This document shows, in pieces, positions 15,788-26,195 of a DNA stretch of 64,000 nucleotides. The position numbers and the translations under genes were made by a program. The stretch is taken from contig NZ_JAKWBK010000001.1 in assembly GCF_022512515.1 (NCBI RefSeq), positions 1,674,001 to 1,738,000 of the forward strand, written 5' to 3'. Source of the DNA: Paraniabella hibiscisoli. Lineage in GTDB: Bacteria > Bacteroidota > Bacteroidia > Chitinophagales > Chitinophagaceae. A model generated the notes under the pieces. The model was not told the DNA's origin, made no database searches, and was given only the letters and a program-made list of their open reading frames with translations. The stretch's first letter is position 1; every line of letters starts with the position of its first letter.

Positions 15788-15817
15788 TTCACCATATCAT
15801 AGGCACCTACTATAAAC

Positions 15818-15846
15818 GAAAAGAGGCGAACCGATCGCCTCTTTTC
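15818..15846. terminator. Bidirectional terminator
   Basis: GAAAAGAGGCGA pairs with TCGCCTCTTTTC. It sits between the GT84/GH94 gene (+) and a convergent TonB receptor gene (-) and has T-rich ends on both strands. Confidence 0.75.
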
Positions 15847-15874
15847 TTAGTTATGATTGGTAGTAAAGCTATTT

Positions 15875-18309
15875 TTAAAACCTGTAAGTAATACCTATTC
15901 TCATGTTTCTTCTTGCTTCAACAATGTAGGAGTAATAAGGAACTGCTCCTTTGAGGTTGCCAATGCAGTAGAGGGGGTGGTCATAGACCCGGCAGTCATT
16001 AGCCTTTGATCATTCAGCAGGTTATTTACCAGCATGGAGATGGCGTAACGACCTTTTTGATAACTGATACCACCGTCCGCTCTGAAGTAGTCGGGGAAGT
16101 TCGTGGTTTTTGAAGTACCTACTACGCGACCTGTTTGTGATTGAATGCCACCCGATAAACCAAATCCTTCTAAGAAGCCTTGTTGAACTCTATACTGCAA
16201 CCATATGTTGGTTACACTATACGGCACGTACGGCGTTCTATTACCAACGGTGGCAGCTGATGCTGTAGTAGTTGAAGCTTTGGTTATTCTCGAGTCAGTA
16301 TAAGCGTAATTGGCAGTCAGATTCAAGCCAGGTAAAACCTCGCCCACTATATCTACCTCAATACCTTTTGAGGTGGTTTCTCCGGCCTGTATATTAAACG
16401 TTTGGTTGCCTACTACATGAGACGCATCGGGATCTGGCACTAATGCATTCACCCTTTTTATATTGTAAACAGATATGGTTGACATCCATCTGCCCGCAAA
16501 CCATTCTTTTTTGATACCTGCTTCAATATCGTTACCACGAATGGGCTTAAATGCGTTGCCAAAGAAATCGGTGCTGGCAACCGGTACAAAGGTTTGATCA
16601 AATAAGGCATACACTGAAGTGGATTTATCAACAGAGTAGCTCAGGCCCACCCGTGGAGAAAATACTTCATCCTTTTGATCGGCAGCACCTGTTTTCCCAA
16701 CATTTTTCATATCAGTAAATCTCAGCCCCAATGATAGGCGTAGTTTTTCCTTAAAGAAAGACATTTCATCGTGTATAAATGCTGATGTATAAGTGCTTAC
16801 ACTCATGTAGCTACCTGCCGCTGCTCTTGTATATATACTTTTGGAACGGTCAACTACAGGGATCTGGCTGGCTGGTAAACCATACCTTGGGTTGTACACA
16901 TTAAATAATACACTGTCAGCAAAATATAAATCTGATTTTAGTGTTGGGAAGTCTCCCAGAATTTTTTATTTCCAAAATCAGCACCCATTAAAATGGTATG
17001 CTTTATCGGGCCGGTGTATTCAACACCGGAGAATGAAAACTGGCCGAACCGGTTTTCACCCGCTTCATCAGACATGCTGTAGTAACGGCTCATGCCTCCA
17101 TCGGCCGTTAAGTAATTAGCCCAGGTACTCGTGGCTTTCATTCTAAAATTGAAATAGGCAATTTGTGCATGTGCCTCCCAGCGATCGTTGATCTTATGAT
17201 CAAAGTATACATACGCACTATGATCTTTTAATTTTCCGGGCTCCATGGCTGGATCACCATAAAAGAAATTATTTCTAATTCCGGGATCAGCGTATTGTTT
17301 GGGAGAGAAAGTGTAGTTGCCATTCGATAAATATTTAGACCCCTGAAAATTATATTCTAATGTTACTGAAGTATTGTCGCTGATAAGATACTTCAATGAT
17401 GGAGCCAGCACAGTACGGTTGCTGTAATTATATTTGGTAAAGAAATCTTTTTGTTGCGCAGACGCCGCAATTCTATAAAGCAGTTTGCCATCTTTGCTGA
17501 GTTTACCATCAAAGTCTAAACCACCGCGGTAGGTGCTGAAACTGCCCATAGAAAAATTGACAAGCCCTTTGGTTTGTCCGGTTGGTTTCTTAGTTACTAC
17601 ATTATAAAAACCTCCTGGCTCTCCGCTGGCCAGCATAAAGCTCCCCGGACCTTTTACAAACTCAATCCTGTCAATCATGATAGCATCTTCTGCAGTTGGT
17701 CCCCAGGATGCTTCAATATTCATCCCGTTTCTGAAAGCCGGGAGTTTAGAGCCACGCATTCTTATATTGGCGTATTGATTATCCCAATGTCCCTGGCGTA
17801 TAACTCCACTGGCATTACGGGTAACTCCGTCTACTATATCAAATACCTGCTGATCAATTAAAACATCAGATGTAACCACCTGTATGTTCTGCGGCAAGTT
17901 GAGAATGGGTGTTTTAAGCCTCATTGAGCCACTTAAATCATCTACCTTATAACGGTTGCGGGAACTTTTTATAATGATTTCTTCCAGCTCCTGCAAGCTG
18001 CTGTTGACGGTTATAGAAATATCGGCAGTTTCATTGTTGCCTACTTCAACTGTTTGCTCTACGGGTTCACTGCCTATAAAGGATACCACAATGGTATACG
18101 TACCGGCATCTAATTTTCGAAAGTAAAACACGCCGTTTTTATCGGTTACTGTGGTACGGTTCGTATTTTTTACCTGCACCGTAGCGTTGGCTACCGGCTT
18201 ATTATCTGAACTATGAACGGTTCCTTTAATAATGGAAAGTGGTTCATTGGCTGCTGCAGCTGTTACAACAAATGCCAGCATCAGCAAGAGAGGAGACTAG
18301 ATATTTCAT
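15875..18309 (-). CDS. TonB-dependent siderophore receptor with CarboxypepD-like N-terminal domain (frameshifted)
   Basis: Outer-membrane receptor for ferric siderophores. After the signal peptide come a carboxypeptidase-regulatory-like domain (IIKGTVHSSDNKPVANATV), a plug (NLPQNIQVVTSDVLIDQ, then RIEFVKGPGSFMLASGEPGG) and a long barrel ending in the typical RIGITYRF. At least three frame breaks are needed: near 18290 in the signal peptide, so the true start is probably the ATG at 18309; near 16945 (the TSQ/TLKSD junction); and near 15925, which restores the C-terminal strand and a stop at 15875-15877. The PepSY gene lies just upstream on the same strand, a usual pairing for iron uptake. Confidence 0.87.
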
Positions 18310-18472
18310 AATAAAATCACAATTTGCGCGCGAAATTAGAATGAGATTAGAGTTTGTCATTTACGATATCCGGAAAATTGAACACCGCGATCGGGAAAAA
18401 CAAAAGAAATTTTTAATGACAAAGGGCCGATAAGTATATATCAACCCTTCTATTACAATATCTTATGTGAGT

Positions 18473-19729
18473 TTATAAAGTTGCCGGTTCTGACGTGGCC
18501 ACTTTAATACTTTTTACCTGCGGTTTAATTGCTTTGGCTACCGGCTTCTTTTTCTTTTTACGTTTGCCCCACCATACTAAAAAGCCCGTCACGGGCAAAC
18601 TGGCGCCGATCAAGGCTCCAAAGAAGGCCAGTATTTTTCCTGGTAAACCTAAAATAGAACCTACATGTAGATCGTAGTTCATTCTACGCAATTTGGCAGC
18701 GCCGGAGACTTCACTGTAATTTTTATCATATACCGGGTTATTGCCTTTTAACTCTTTTCCTGTATGCTGATCAAACACAAAACTATACCGGTCATAATAT
18801 TTACCCGCGGTTGGGTATACACTGATATTGATAGCGCTTTTAGGTTTTGCCGTATCCGCAAAATTGTAATAAAAGCCCTCTGCTTCAGGGTGGGCTGCCG
18901 CTACTGTATTCCAGGTCCTATCCATAATTGCGGCTGGCGTATAAAATTTACCAGCTTGTAATGAGTCTGAAGTTGCAGCCTTAAACTCGGGCAGGCTATC
19001 ACCTCCCGATGTAACCCAATATAGACCATTGCTGTACCATTTAATACCGTATACCATACCAGTAAGTGCAATAATGGCCAGTACGATGAGTGCATAAAAA
19101 CCTAACACATTATGCAGGTCGTAGTTCACCCTCTTAAAGGAGGCTTTGGTTTTGATGGTAAAAGCCTGTTGTTTAGCAGCTTTGGTCCATTTGCGGGGCC
19201 ACCAGAGTACAATGCCGCTAATCAATATAATTACAAAGATTAAAGTGCTGTAATTAACAATGGGACGGCCTATTTCGTAAGGCAGCCACAAAAACCGGTG
19301 CCCGTTTAATATAAACCGGAAAAAATCGGTTTCCCCTTCTTTCCGCTCTATGGTGCTGATCACATCGCCTGTATAAGGGTTGATTCTTAGTATAGTGTTA
19401 CCCTTCCTTCCTTCACCCAGAGAAAGATAAATAGCATTGCCCTGTTTATAAGAGGCATAACCTACTCTTTTGCCGGGATAAAGCGAATCTGCAATTTGCA
19501 TTAGTCGCGAGGGCGCTATCACCGCTTCTCTTCGATGGTCTACTTTGGTTTCGGGTTCCAGCAATCCTGTGATCTCTTCATTAAATACCCAAATGCAGGC
19601 ACAAAGACAAACCACCACCATAATGGCGCCTGTAATTAAGCCCAGCCAAAGATGCAGCCAGGCCGCAACACGATAAAATAAGCTGCGTTGTTTCTTCTTT
19701 TTCGGGGCTTTGCCGTTTGTAATCATCAC
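18473..19729 (-). CDS. PepSY-associated inner-membrane protein (iron uptake/reduction)
   Basis: This intact 418-residue protein has four clear membrane segments: WLHLWLGLITGAIMVVVCLC, STLIFVIILISGIVLWW, VLGFYALIVLAIIALTGMVY and the C-terminal LAFFGALIGASLPVTGFLVWW. PepSY-like periplasmic parts lie between. The repeated pattern of YDLH-type histidines next to helices (NYDLHNVLGF and NYDLHVGSILG) is typical of PepSY_TM proteins thought to bind haem or pass electrons to ferric siderophores. The Lys-rich C-terminus is cytoplasmic. It is transcribed ahead of the TonB receptor at 15875-18309 and is probably controlled with it by iron. Confidence 0.85.
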   Translation of the reverse strand: MMITNGKAPKKKKQRSLFYRVAAWLHLWLGLITGAIMVVVCLCACIWVFNEEITGLLEPETKVDHRREAVIAPSRLMQIADSLYPGKRVGYASYKQGNAIYLSLGEGRKGNTILRINPYTGDVISTIERKEGETDFFRFILNGHRFLWLPYEIGRPIVNYSTLIFVIILISGIVLWWPRKWTKAAKQQAFTIKTKASFKRVNYDLHNVLGFYALIVLAIIALTGMVYGIKWYSNGLYWVTSGGDSLPEFKAATSDSLQAGKFYTPAAIMDRTWNTVAAAHPEAEGFYYNFADTAKPKSAINISVYPTAGKYYDRYSFVFDQHTGKELKGNNPVYDKNYSEVSGAAKLRRMNYDLHVGSILGLPGKILAFFGALIGASLPVTGFLVWWGKRKKKKKPVAKAIKPQVKSIKVATSEPATL

Positions 19730-19812
19730 CGGTATTTTGAAAAATGAACGGCGAAATTATACGCAGGGCAAGGCAAGCCATTTACGAGAAACGGAAAATT
19801 TTAAACATAAAA

Positions 19813-19830
19813 AAGCGGCCGAAGCCGCTT
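19813..19830 (-). terminator. Terminator after the 19.9-20.4 kb lipoprotein
   Basis: A perfect 7-bp stem (AAGCGGC with GCCGCTT) has a 4-base loop and is followed by T6 on the minus strand, ~30 bp after the lipoprotein stop. Confidence 0.8.
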
Positions 19831-19860
19831 AGAAACTTATTAAACTGATAATCAGTAATC

Positions 19861-20371
19861 TTACTGGTTAATGGTAAAGCCGTTATCAGCAGCAAATTTT
19901 GCCTGTGCCGATTGTAAATTGGTCATAACAGCGGCCTGGCCGTTGATGATATTGGTCATTTCATCAGCCCCTTTCATTCTTTCCTCTTCTGTTTTCGCCT
20001 CACCTATTTTTTTGTAGGCAGTATAAATGCTTTTAATGTATTCGAAATAACGGGTAGCGATCAGCTTAAAATCTTCGCCCCCTTTTCCAACAGGCTCCAA
20101 TTTCTTCAATGCGTTGATCCTGATATCAACAGTATCTTCCATGGCTTTGGCCGAGCGGGCAATTCCGTCGAAATCTTTTTATCGCCTCTTGCCTTTATTG
20201 CCGCCTCTGTGGTTAACAAGGGTTCAGACATGGTTTCCTCCAATGCCGCTACCTGCTCATAGTATTGGCTTGCCGTAGCGGGCGCTGGCGTATCTCCGTA
20301 TCGGCTGTTTTAGACTTACAGGCTGTAAAAGAAAATGCAGCAATAGATGCAATTATAAATAGCTGTTTCAT
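19861..20371 (-). CDS. Lipoprotein of unknown function, helical (two apparent frameshifts)
   Basis: The start at 20371 gives MKQLFIIASIAAFSFTACK, a good lipoprotein signal with lipobox FTAC. The mature part is helical and charged (QYYEQVAALEETMSEPL, then SAKAMEDTVDIRINALKKL, then EYIKSIYTAYKKIGEAKTEEE). Joining needs one base restored near 20300 and one A restored in the run of 5 near 20180 (GDKKDFDGIARS). Rejoined length is ~170 aa. The length and helical character recall DUF3829-like lipoproteins, but I cannot confirm this. It is a separate unit with its own terminator, upstream of PepSY on the same strand. Confidence 0.6.
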
Positions 20372-20605
20372 TTGTTTATTTTTTAAGACTTGAGCGTTCC
20401 AAAAAGTATGCCCGAAAGATAAGGATATTCACAATCAATTGAGTAGAACCATCTATGCATTTATTATAAGTGGTAGCGTCGCTTTTGCAGGAGTAATAAA
20501 TAAGCGATGCCTGTTTTAATTATGATGTGTGTTCAGTGGATATACTTAAAATGCCGGATTCAGGTGTATGGGCTCAAATTGGAAAGGCGGGGACGTGCGT
20601 ATTTT
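20372..20605. other. Intergenic region between divergent genes
   Basis: About 230 bp with no coding frame that I can support. It must hold the promoter of the minus-strand lipoprotein and part of the GH28 upstream region. Confidence 0.5.
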
Positions 20606-20619
20606 CGCAATCGATTGCG
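20606..20619. promoter_or_regulatory. 14-bp perfect palindrome, likely LacI-type operator
   Basis: CGCAATCGATTGCG is a perfect palindrome centred on CG with the form of LacI/GalR-family operators. It lies 115 bp upstream of the GH28 start. No LacI-type regulator gene is in the window, so the link to pectin control is an inference. Confidence 0.5.
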
Positions 20620-20733
20620 GTTTTTGTAAGCATTACAGCCGGTGAATCGTTTATTTTTGAAATAATTCCGGTTGGTTGCCATAGCTATCTCGATTGAAAC
20701 CGATTCCGGACTTTTATTAACAAATAAAGTGAA

Positions 20734-22317
20734 ATGATCAAAAACATTTTTGCAGCCATTATTCTTGCCGCTTTTTCCACAACAGTTCAGGCGCAGTTTA
20801 GCTGGAGTAAACTACCTGAAGTAAAGACAACCTCATTTAAGAAGGACAGTTTCAATATTGTAAAGTATGGTGCCATATCTAACGGAACTGTACTGAATAC
20901 AGAAAGTATTACCAAAGCCATTAAGGCATGCAGTGCTAATGGCGGAGGTGTAGTGCTAGTACCATTCGGTATCTGGCTTACCGGGCCGCTGGAGCTTAAG
21001 AGTAATGTAAACCTGTATGTACAGAAAGGAGCTATGTTGCTATTTACAGACGACAAAACAAAATATGAAATAGTGGCCGGTAGTTATGAGGGCCGGAGCT
21101 CAGCGCGCAACCAGTCGCCGATATGGGCCAAAAATGCAGAGAATATTGCGATTACGGGTGGCGGTGTGATAGATGGCAATGGTGATATATGGAGAGGCCT
21201 GACCAAATCTGCTGTTACAGAATCCTTCTGGAACGCAAGAGTGAAATCTGGCGGTGTTTTAAGTACCGATGGTAAACGGTGGTATCCTTCGGAGCAGTTT
21301 AAAGTAGTGAGCGAAACAAAGCGTAGCATGCTGCTAGAGCCAGGCAAGCCCTTGAGCGACTATGCAGATATGAAGGATTATTTAAGGCCTAACTTACTGG
21401 TGCTTACGCAATGCAAACGCATTTTGCTGGAAGGGGTTACCTTTCAGAACTCAGGAGCCTGGAACCTCCATCCTTTAATGAGCGAGGACCTGATCATCAG
21501 GAATGTAACGGTGAAAAATCCCGACTATTCCCACAACGGAGATGGTTTAGATATTGAGTCCTGCAAAAACTTTATCGTGGAAGATTGTGTGTTTGATGTG
21601 GGCGATGATGCTATCTGCATAAAATCAGGGAAGGATGAAGAGGGCCGTAAACGCGGTATGCCTACGCAGAACGGTATTATCAGGAATAACCTGGTGTATA
21701 AGGGCCACGGTGGTGTAGTAGTGGGTAGTGAAATGAGCGGCGGCACCAAAAATATTTTCATTGAGAACTGCCTCTTTGTAGGAACTGATAAAGGATTACG
21801 TTTTAAATCGGCACGCGGTCGTGGTGGTGTGGTAGAAAAAATTTATGCCCGTAATATACAAATGCGCAATATAGAGCAGGAAGCCATTTTCTTTGATATG
21901 CACTATGCGGTAACTTTTGCAACAGATGGTATAAGAAAGATCGATACTACTTTTGGCGAAGGTACCCCGGTGTTCAGGGACATGGAGTTTGAAAACATCG
22001 TTTGCGATGGTGCAAAGAAAGGCATTTTTGTACGTGGCTTGCCCGAGGCTGCCATACAAAATATCCGCATAAAAAACACAACGCTGATCACGGACATTGG
22101 CGCCGAGCTTATCCTGGCGGATGGAATAATACTGGACCAGGTGAAGTTTGAAAGCAAGCAGAAAGACCCTGTGGTATTCGTGAATAACAGTAGTAATGTA
22201 GAAATTAACAAGGCCGTTTATCCGGCAGATACAAAACTATTCATTAAGGTTTTGGGTGGTAGCAATATCAAGGTAGACAAAACACTGGTGAATGCAAGGG
22301 ATGTGGCGAAATGGTAA
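20734..22317 (+). CDS. GH28 polygalacturonase-like glycoside hydrolase
   Basis: An intact 527-residue secreted enzyme predicted to hydrolyse galacturonan (pectin) by the GH28 inverting mechanism. The signal peptide ends near residue 21 (TVQAQ). The beta-helix begins with FNIVKYGAISNG. GH28 motifs are in order: NGDGLDIESC at ~267, GDDAICIKSG at ~289 (the two catalytic Asp), GHGGVVVGSE at ~323 and RFKSARGRGG at ~355 (the usual RIK site, here RFK). It stands alone between a palindromic operator-like site and a strong terminator. It could also be an exo-acting rhamnogalacturonan hydrolase; subtype cannot be read from the motifs. Confidence 0.92.
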   Translation: MIKNIFAAIILAAFSTTVQAQFSWSKLPEVKTTSFKKDSFNIVKYGAISNGTVLNTESITKAIKACSANGGGVVLVPFGIWLTGPLELKSNVNLYVQKGAMLLFTDDKTKYEIVAGSYEGRSSARNQSPIWAKNAENIAITGGGVIDGNGDIWRGLTKSAVTESFWNARVKSGGVLSTDGKRWYPSEQFKVVSETKRSMLLEPGKPLSDYADMKDYLRPNLLVLTQCKRILLEGVTFQNSGAWNLHPLMSEDLIIRNVTVKNPDYSHNGDGLDIESCKNFIVEDCVFDVGDDAICIKSGKDEEGRKRGMPTQNGIIRNNLVYKGHGGVVVGSEMSGGTKNIFIENCLFVGTDKGLRFKSARGRGGVVEKIYARNIQMRNIEQEAIFFDMHYAVTFATDGIRKIDTTFGEGTPVFRDMEFENIVCDGAKKGIFVRGLPEAAIQNIRIKNTTLITDIGAELILADGIILDQVKFESKQKDPVVFVNNSSNVEINKAVYPADTKLFIKVLGGSNIKVDKTLVNARDVAKW

Positions 22318-22345
22318 TAAACAGGTATATACCTCCAAATAATAC

Positions 22346-22376
22346 AAACCCCGGAAGTTGATCTGCTTCCGGGGTT
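22346..22376 (+). terminator. Terminator after GH28
   Basis: A perfect 12-bp stem (AAACCCCGGAAG with CTTCCGGGGTTT), 8-base loop, then a T-rich stretch. Confidence 0.85.
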
Positions 22377-22426
22377 TATATTTTACAACTATTATAACTG
22401 AACACAATAATTGAAATTTGACCAAA

Positions 22427-23419
22427 CTAGCGGTTTACTTTTTCCATCTTAAAACCGGTACTGGTGATATATTTCCCTGCATCGGTAATCATAAAAGCCT
22501 TGTATTGCGGGAACTGTTTCAACAGTTTCAGTCCGGCGTCTTTACCTAATACCATAATGGAAGTACTAAAGGCATTGGCCATTTCCGTATCGGGTCCTGT
22601 AATGGTTACACTGGTCAACCCTGTTGCGGGGTAGCCTGTTGCCGGGTTAATGATATGTGTGTAACGCTTGCCATCGATCAGTGCATACTTTTCATAGCTG
22701 CCTGATGTAGTAATGGCCCCGTTAATAGCTATAGCGCCCACAAGGTTGTTACTTTTAAAAGGGTCGTTAATGCCAATGCGCCAGGGCCTGCCATTAGGCT
22801 GTGCGCCCCAGGCCTGTATATCACCGGTGGCATTGATCAAACCGGCTGTAATGCCTCTTGCTATCATCATGTCCCTGCATTTATCTGCCGCATATCCCTC
22901 ACCCAGTGCTCCAAACCCTATTTTCATTCCGGGTAATTTTAAGAAAATGGTAGAGCTGTCTTTATTGATGATGATATTTTTATAACCTACTTTTTGTTTG
23001 GCTTTTTTAACAGCCTCCGTCGATGGCATAGTCGTCATCGTGCCGTCAAACTTCCATATCTTTTCCATAGCCGCAAAGCTGATGTCAAAAGCGCCATGTG
23101 TTAATTCGGATATTTTCAGCGCACGTTCCGTAAGCTCCAGTAATTCCGTATCTACTTTCACGGGCCGGATACCGGCATTCCGGTTCACCATTGAAACCTG
23201 GGTTTCGGGTTTCCAGTCGGAGATCAAAAATTCGATTCTTGATATTTCTGCAATAACCGTATCAATATTGTGTTCAGCAGTGAGGGAATCCTTTGCTACT
23301 ATCGTAATATCGAAATTTCCACCCATTAAGAACGCGCCACGGGTACGCTTTACCTGCGAGAAGCGGATATGGACAGTATCAGAAAAAGAGGTAATATTAT
23401 ATGTTTGAATCGCATGCAT
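22427..23419 (-). CDS. apbE: FAD:protein FMN transferase (ApbE)
   Basis: ApbE moves FMN from FAD onto a Ser/Thr of target proteins outside the cytoplasm. The 330-residue frame shows the family features: FLMGGNFDITIV near the N-terminus, GALGEGYAADK, NATGDIQAWG, then HIINPATGYPATG and MANAFSTSIMVLG, which hold the flavin/Mg site. No signal peptide is visible at the 23419 start, unusual for an ApbE that should act in the periplasm. A stop lies 30 bp upstream in frame, so a hidden frameshift may have removed the signal. It is the last gene of a minus-strand operon with a PepSY-flavodoxin reductase, DUF2271 and an ankyrin protein, which are its likely partners. Confidence 0.92.
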   Translation of the reverse strand: MHAIQTYNITSFSDTVHIRFSQVKRTRGAFLMGGNFDITIVAKDSLTAEHNIDTVIAEISRIEFLISDWKPETQVSMVNRNAGIRPVKVDTELLELTERALKISELTHGAFDISFAAMEKIWKFDGTMTTMPSTEAVKKAKQKVGYKNIIINKDSSTIFLKLPGMKIGFGALGEGYAADKCRDMMIARGITAGLINATGDIQAWGAQPNGRPWRIGINDPFKSNNLVGAIAINGAITTSGSYEKYALIDGKRYTHIINPATGYPATGLTSVTITGPDTEMANAFSTSIMVLGKDAGLKLLKQFPQYKAFMITDAGKYITSTGFKMEKVNR

Positions 23420-23468
23420 GTTTTTTATCTGGATCTGCCAGATTCTTTAACTTCCGGAGCTTATCCAA

Positions 23469-25652
23469 TTAATAACAATCTGTAAGCACTTTTCCCTGCT
23501 CTACCAACTCTGTAAGTTTGACGTTGCTTTCAGTGGCACAAATATCCTCTAATACTTTCATAACATCGTTCTGCATAGACAAAGATCCGCAAAGCATCAA
23601 TATGCCGCCCTCTTTTAATGTTTGTAAAACAGCATCACTGTTTTTTAGTAAACGATGGCTCACATATTCCTTTTCCTCCTCACGCGATAACACCAGATGA
23701 AGGCCGGACAGCGTTCCTTTTTTCAGCTGATCTTTTAAAAACGGCTCGTATAAAGTAAAGGAAGACCGGTTACGAAACCCACAGTAAAGTTCAACCGGTA
23801 GTTTCCTGCGATTCTCACTGATCATTCCCAGGAAGGGTGCAATACCCGTTCCGTTGGATACCATGATGATTTTTTTGCCCGCTTCGGAAAACGGAAATGT
23901 TGGTTTTTAACCAGTTTCACTTTGATTTGATCCCCCTGCTGCAAATTATTCAGAAAGCCTGAGCCTAACCCATGTTCATGTAGCTTCACACTCAGTTGCA
24001 TTTCTTTACCGATCTTTCCAATGGAGTATAATCTTTCACGGTGGTCATTTTTAGGGTAGATCGCCAGCAGATCTCCGGAAACTGCATGCCTGAGTTTCAG
24101 CGATTTTAAACGGATCATAAAGCTGCTTTCTTCATCTGGCACCGTACGGCTGGTTACCGAAACTTTTTTCAGTTCAGTAGTATCAGGCTCCAGCAATTTG
24201 CGGGGCATCATCATATTAAACCCAGTCTGGCGTGTCCACTCGGTTAACCAATCGCTGAAATCCTGCGGCGACTTGTCATTAACGGTAAAAACCGGCATTA
24301 GTGCCTTTGCCCATTTTGTACTTTGAAGCAGGGTTGCCACGTCAAATGCAAATTGACAAAACTGGCGATAACTCCTGGAGCCAAAACCTACGATAGAAAA
24401 TTGAATATCCTGTTTCTGGCTATACTGTTGTATACGATCAGCCAGCTTTTTCGCATTAGAAGGGGCATCGCCCTGGCCATAAGTGCTGGTCATGATAACC
24501 AGGTGTTCAGCATTAGGAAATGCAGCAAAGTTGGAAAGGTCGCTCAGGAACACTTTTTCGCCATGCTTGATCAGCTGAGTGTAAATAGCATCCGCAAATT
24601 TAAAAGTGCCGCCGTTTTCTGATCCAACCAGTATGATAATCCGGGCATCTTTTGCTTTGAACTTATTTTTAGACCGTCCCCGCCTGCGTTTTAAAGTAAT
24701 AGCAAAGCCAGAGTAAATAAAGAAGAGAATATAAGCAGATGCCAGTGCCATGATCAACGCCCAGATAGTACCCGACCTGCCCGTATGCCAACGCAGGCTG
24801 AAATTAGCCAGCTGGTAAGTCGTTGTATAATCCTGTTGTGCCAGTATATCTCCGGTGAACTGGTTGATGCACAGTTCCCGGTCCTTGAGCTGAACATTGT
24901 AATAGTCTTCCGGAAAGTCTGAAAAAGGGTATTGAAGTTTCTGAAGGCTGGAGAGTGGGGTTTGTTGTAAAACAGCAAATTCAGCCAGTTCTTTTAAAGG
25001 CTCTTCTTTGATCTGACTTTCGTCGATCAGCGCACTGGCTTTAGCGGGGGCGGCATAAACCGGTATACCGCCATGTAAGTTCCGGTGAGTGCAATAGCTA
25101 AAATAAAAAAAGTGAGATGCGGCCGAATACCACATGGTAATATTGGGCGAAGCTGGTTTTCTCTACGTTGGAGAAAAAGTTCTTCCAGCCGTTTTGCCTT
25201 TGCACCACCAGGAATATACCCGATACCGCAATTAGGATCAGGAGAAAGGCGGTAATGCCCATCAATATCCTTCCTGTTTCGTGTATAAACAGCGACGGTG
25301 CAAAGTAGTCATCCATTGGAACAGTGGCTTTTTTCAGTAGGCTTGCCGAGTATCTTGCCTGTTACCGGATCTACATATACCTGTTGGTCGCCACCTTCTT
25401 CAGTTGCGTATTTAATTAAAACAAAGCTGTGATCGTCAACAGATACTTCTTGTATTCCAGGAAATTTTTCCTTTAACAGGGGTACGGTTTGGGCTAAAGT
25501 GAGCGTATCAAAACCAGCTGCTTTGTAATCACGGGACTTTTCTATAACCGGTTCAAATGCGAGAAATATACCTGTTACGGAAGCTATGGTTAATAATAAA
25601 AAGAAGATATAGCCAGTGTTAAATGGCTATATCTCCAGACTGAAATGATCAT
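23469..25652 (-). CDS. PepSY membrane domain fused to flavodoxin and FNR-type reductase (multiple frameshifts)
   Basis: Rejoined, this is a ~730-residue inner-membrane electron carrier. The N-terminal PepSY_TM part starts at 25652 (MIISVWRYSHLTLAI) and has helices and HETGRILMGITAFLLIL. After a periplasmic loop and another helix comes a flavodoxin domain (IIILVGSENGGTFKFAD, then MTSTYGQGDAPSN), then an FAD/NAD(P) reductase (RLYSIGK, MVSNGTGIAPFLGM, LMLCGSLSMQNDVM). This is the layout of sulfite-reductase-flavoprotein-like PepSY proteins that take electrons from NADPH across the membrane. Frame breaks occur near 25605, 25320-25290, 25110, 25075 and 23885, mostly in T or A runs. The next gene, apbE, starts 50 bp downstream. 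Confidence 0.85.
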
Positions 25653-25708
25653 CGTTATTTTTATAATGTTGACGGGCTTCTGTCTTGTCAACCTATTAAC
25701 TTTTGAAC

Positions 25709-26188
25709 TTAACTACCACTAAACCTTATGTACCTGATATAACCCTTACCATCCGTTTTGGCAGCCAGGCCTGCGGTAGTAAGCGGTACTTCTGCATCCT
25801 TTGTGTGATACTGTTTCTCCTCAACGGCGCTTTCAAAACGAAGCGTGTACCCGGCATTCAATTTTTTGCTATCAATTGCCAGCGTTACTACGGCACGATC
25901 ACCTCCACCTATGGAAGCACCGGTTACAGCGCTTATTTTTTCCTTACTCTTTGCCTGGAATTTATACCACTCTTTTAAAGTGTTGAACCATTGTTTATCA
26001 GGTCCCAATACCCGAAGTGTTTTCTCGTATTCACCCTTAGGATTCATTAATGATATAATGACGTAAGCCTTTTCACCCTGGTAACTGTTCATCTGTATCA
26101 TGCATTTGTAGGAGCTGGTTTGTGCTACGCACGCACCGCCCACTAAAAACAAACTAAAAGCAATCAGGCTTTTTATAATTAATTTCAT
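25709..26188 (-). CDS. DUF2271 secreted protein, possible flavinylation target
   Basis: I chose the internal ATG at 26188 because it gives a proper signal peptide (MKLIIKSLIAFSLFLVGG, cleaved near AQTSS); the frame extends to 26221 without one and would overlap the ankyrin gene. The ~159-residue protein matches the DUF2271 pattern, with YVIISLMNPKGEYEKTL, KQWFNTLKEWYKF and YTLRFESAVEE. It carries VTGASIGGGDRA. The TGAS core matches the Ser/Thr-Gly-Ala-Ser/Thr motif to which ApbE attaches FMN. Its position 8 bp after the ankyrin gene and just before the flavoprotein and apbE supports a shared periplasmic electron-transfer role. The flavin link is inferred. Confidence 0.8.
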   Translation of the reverse strand: MKLIIKSLIAFSLFLVGGACVAQTSSYKCMIQMNSYQGEKAYVIISLMNPKGEYEKTLRVLGPDKQWFNTLKEWYKFQAKSKEKISAVTGASIGGGDRAVVTLAIDSKKLNAGYTLRFESAVEEKQYHTKDAEVPLTTAGLAAKTDGKGYIRYIRFSGS

Positions 26189-26195
26189 GTTTATT

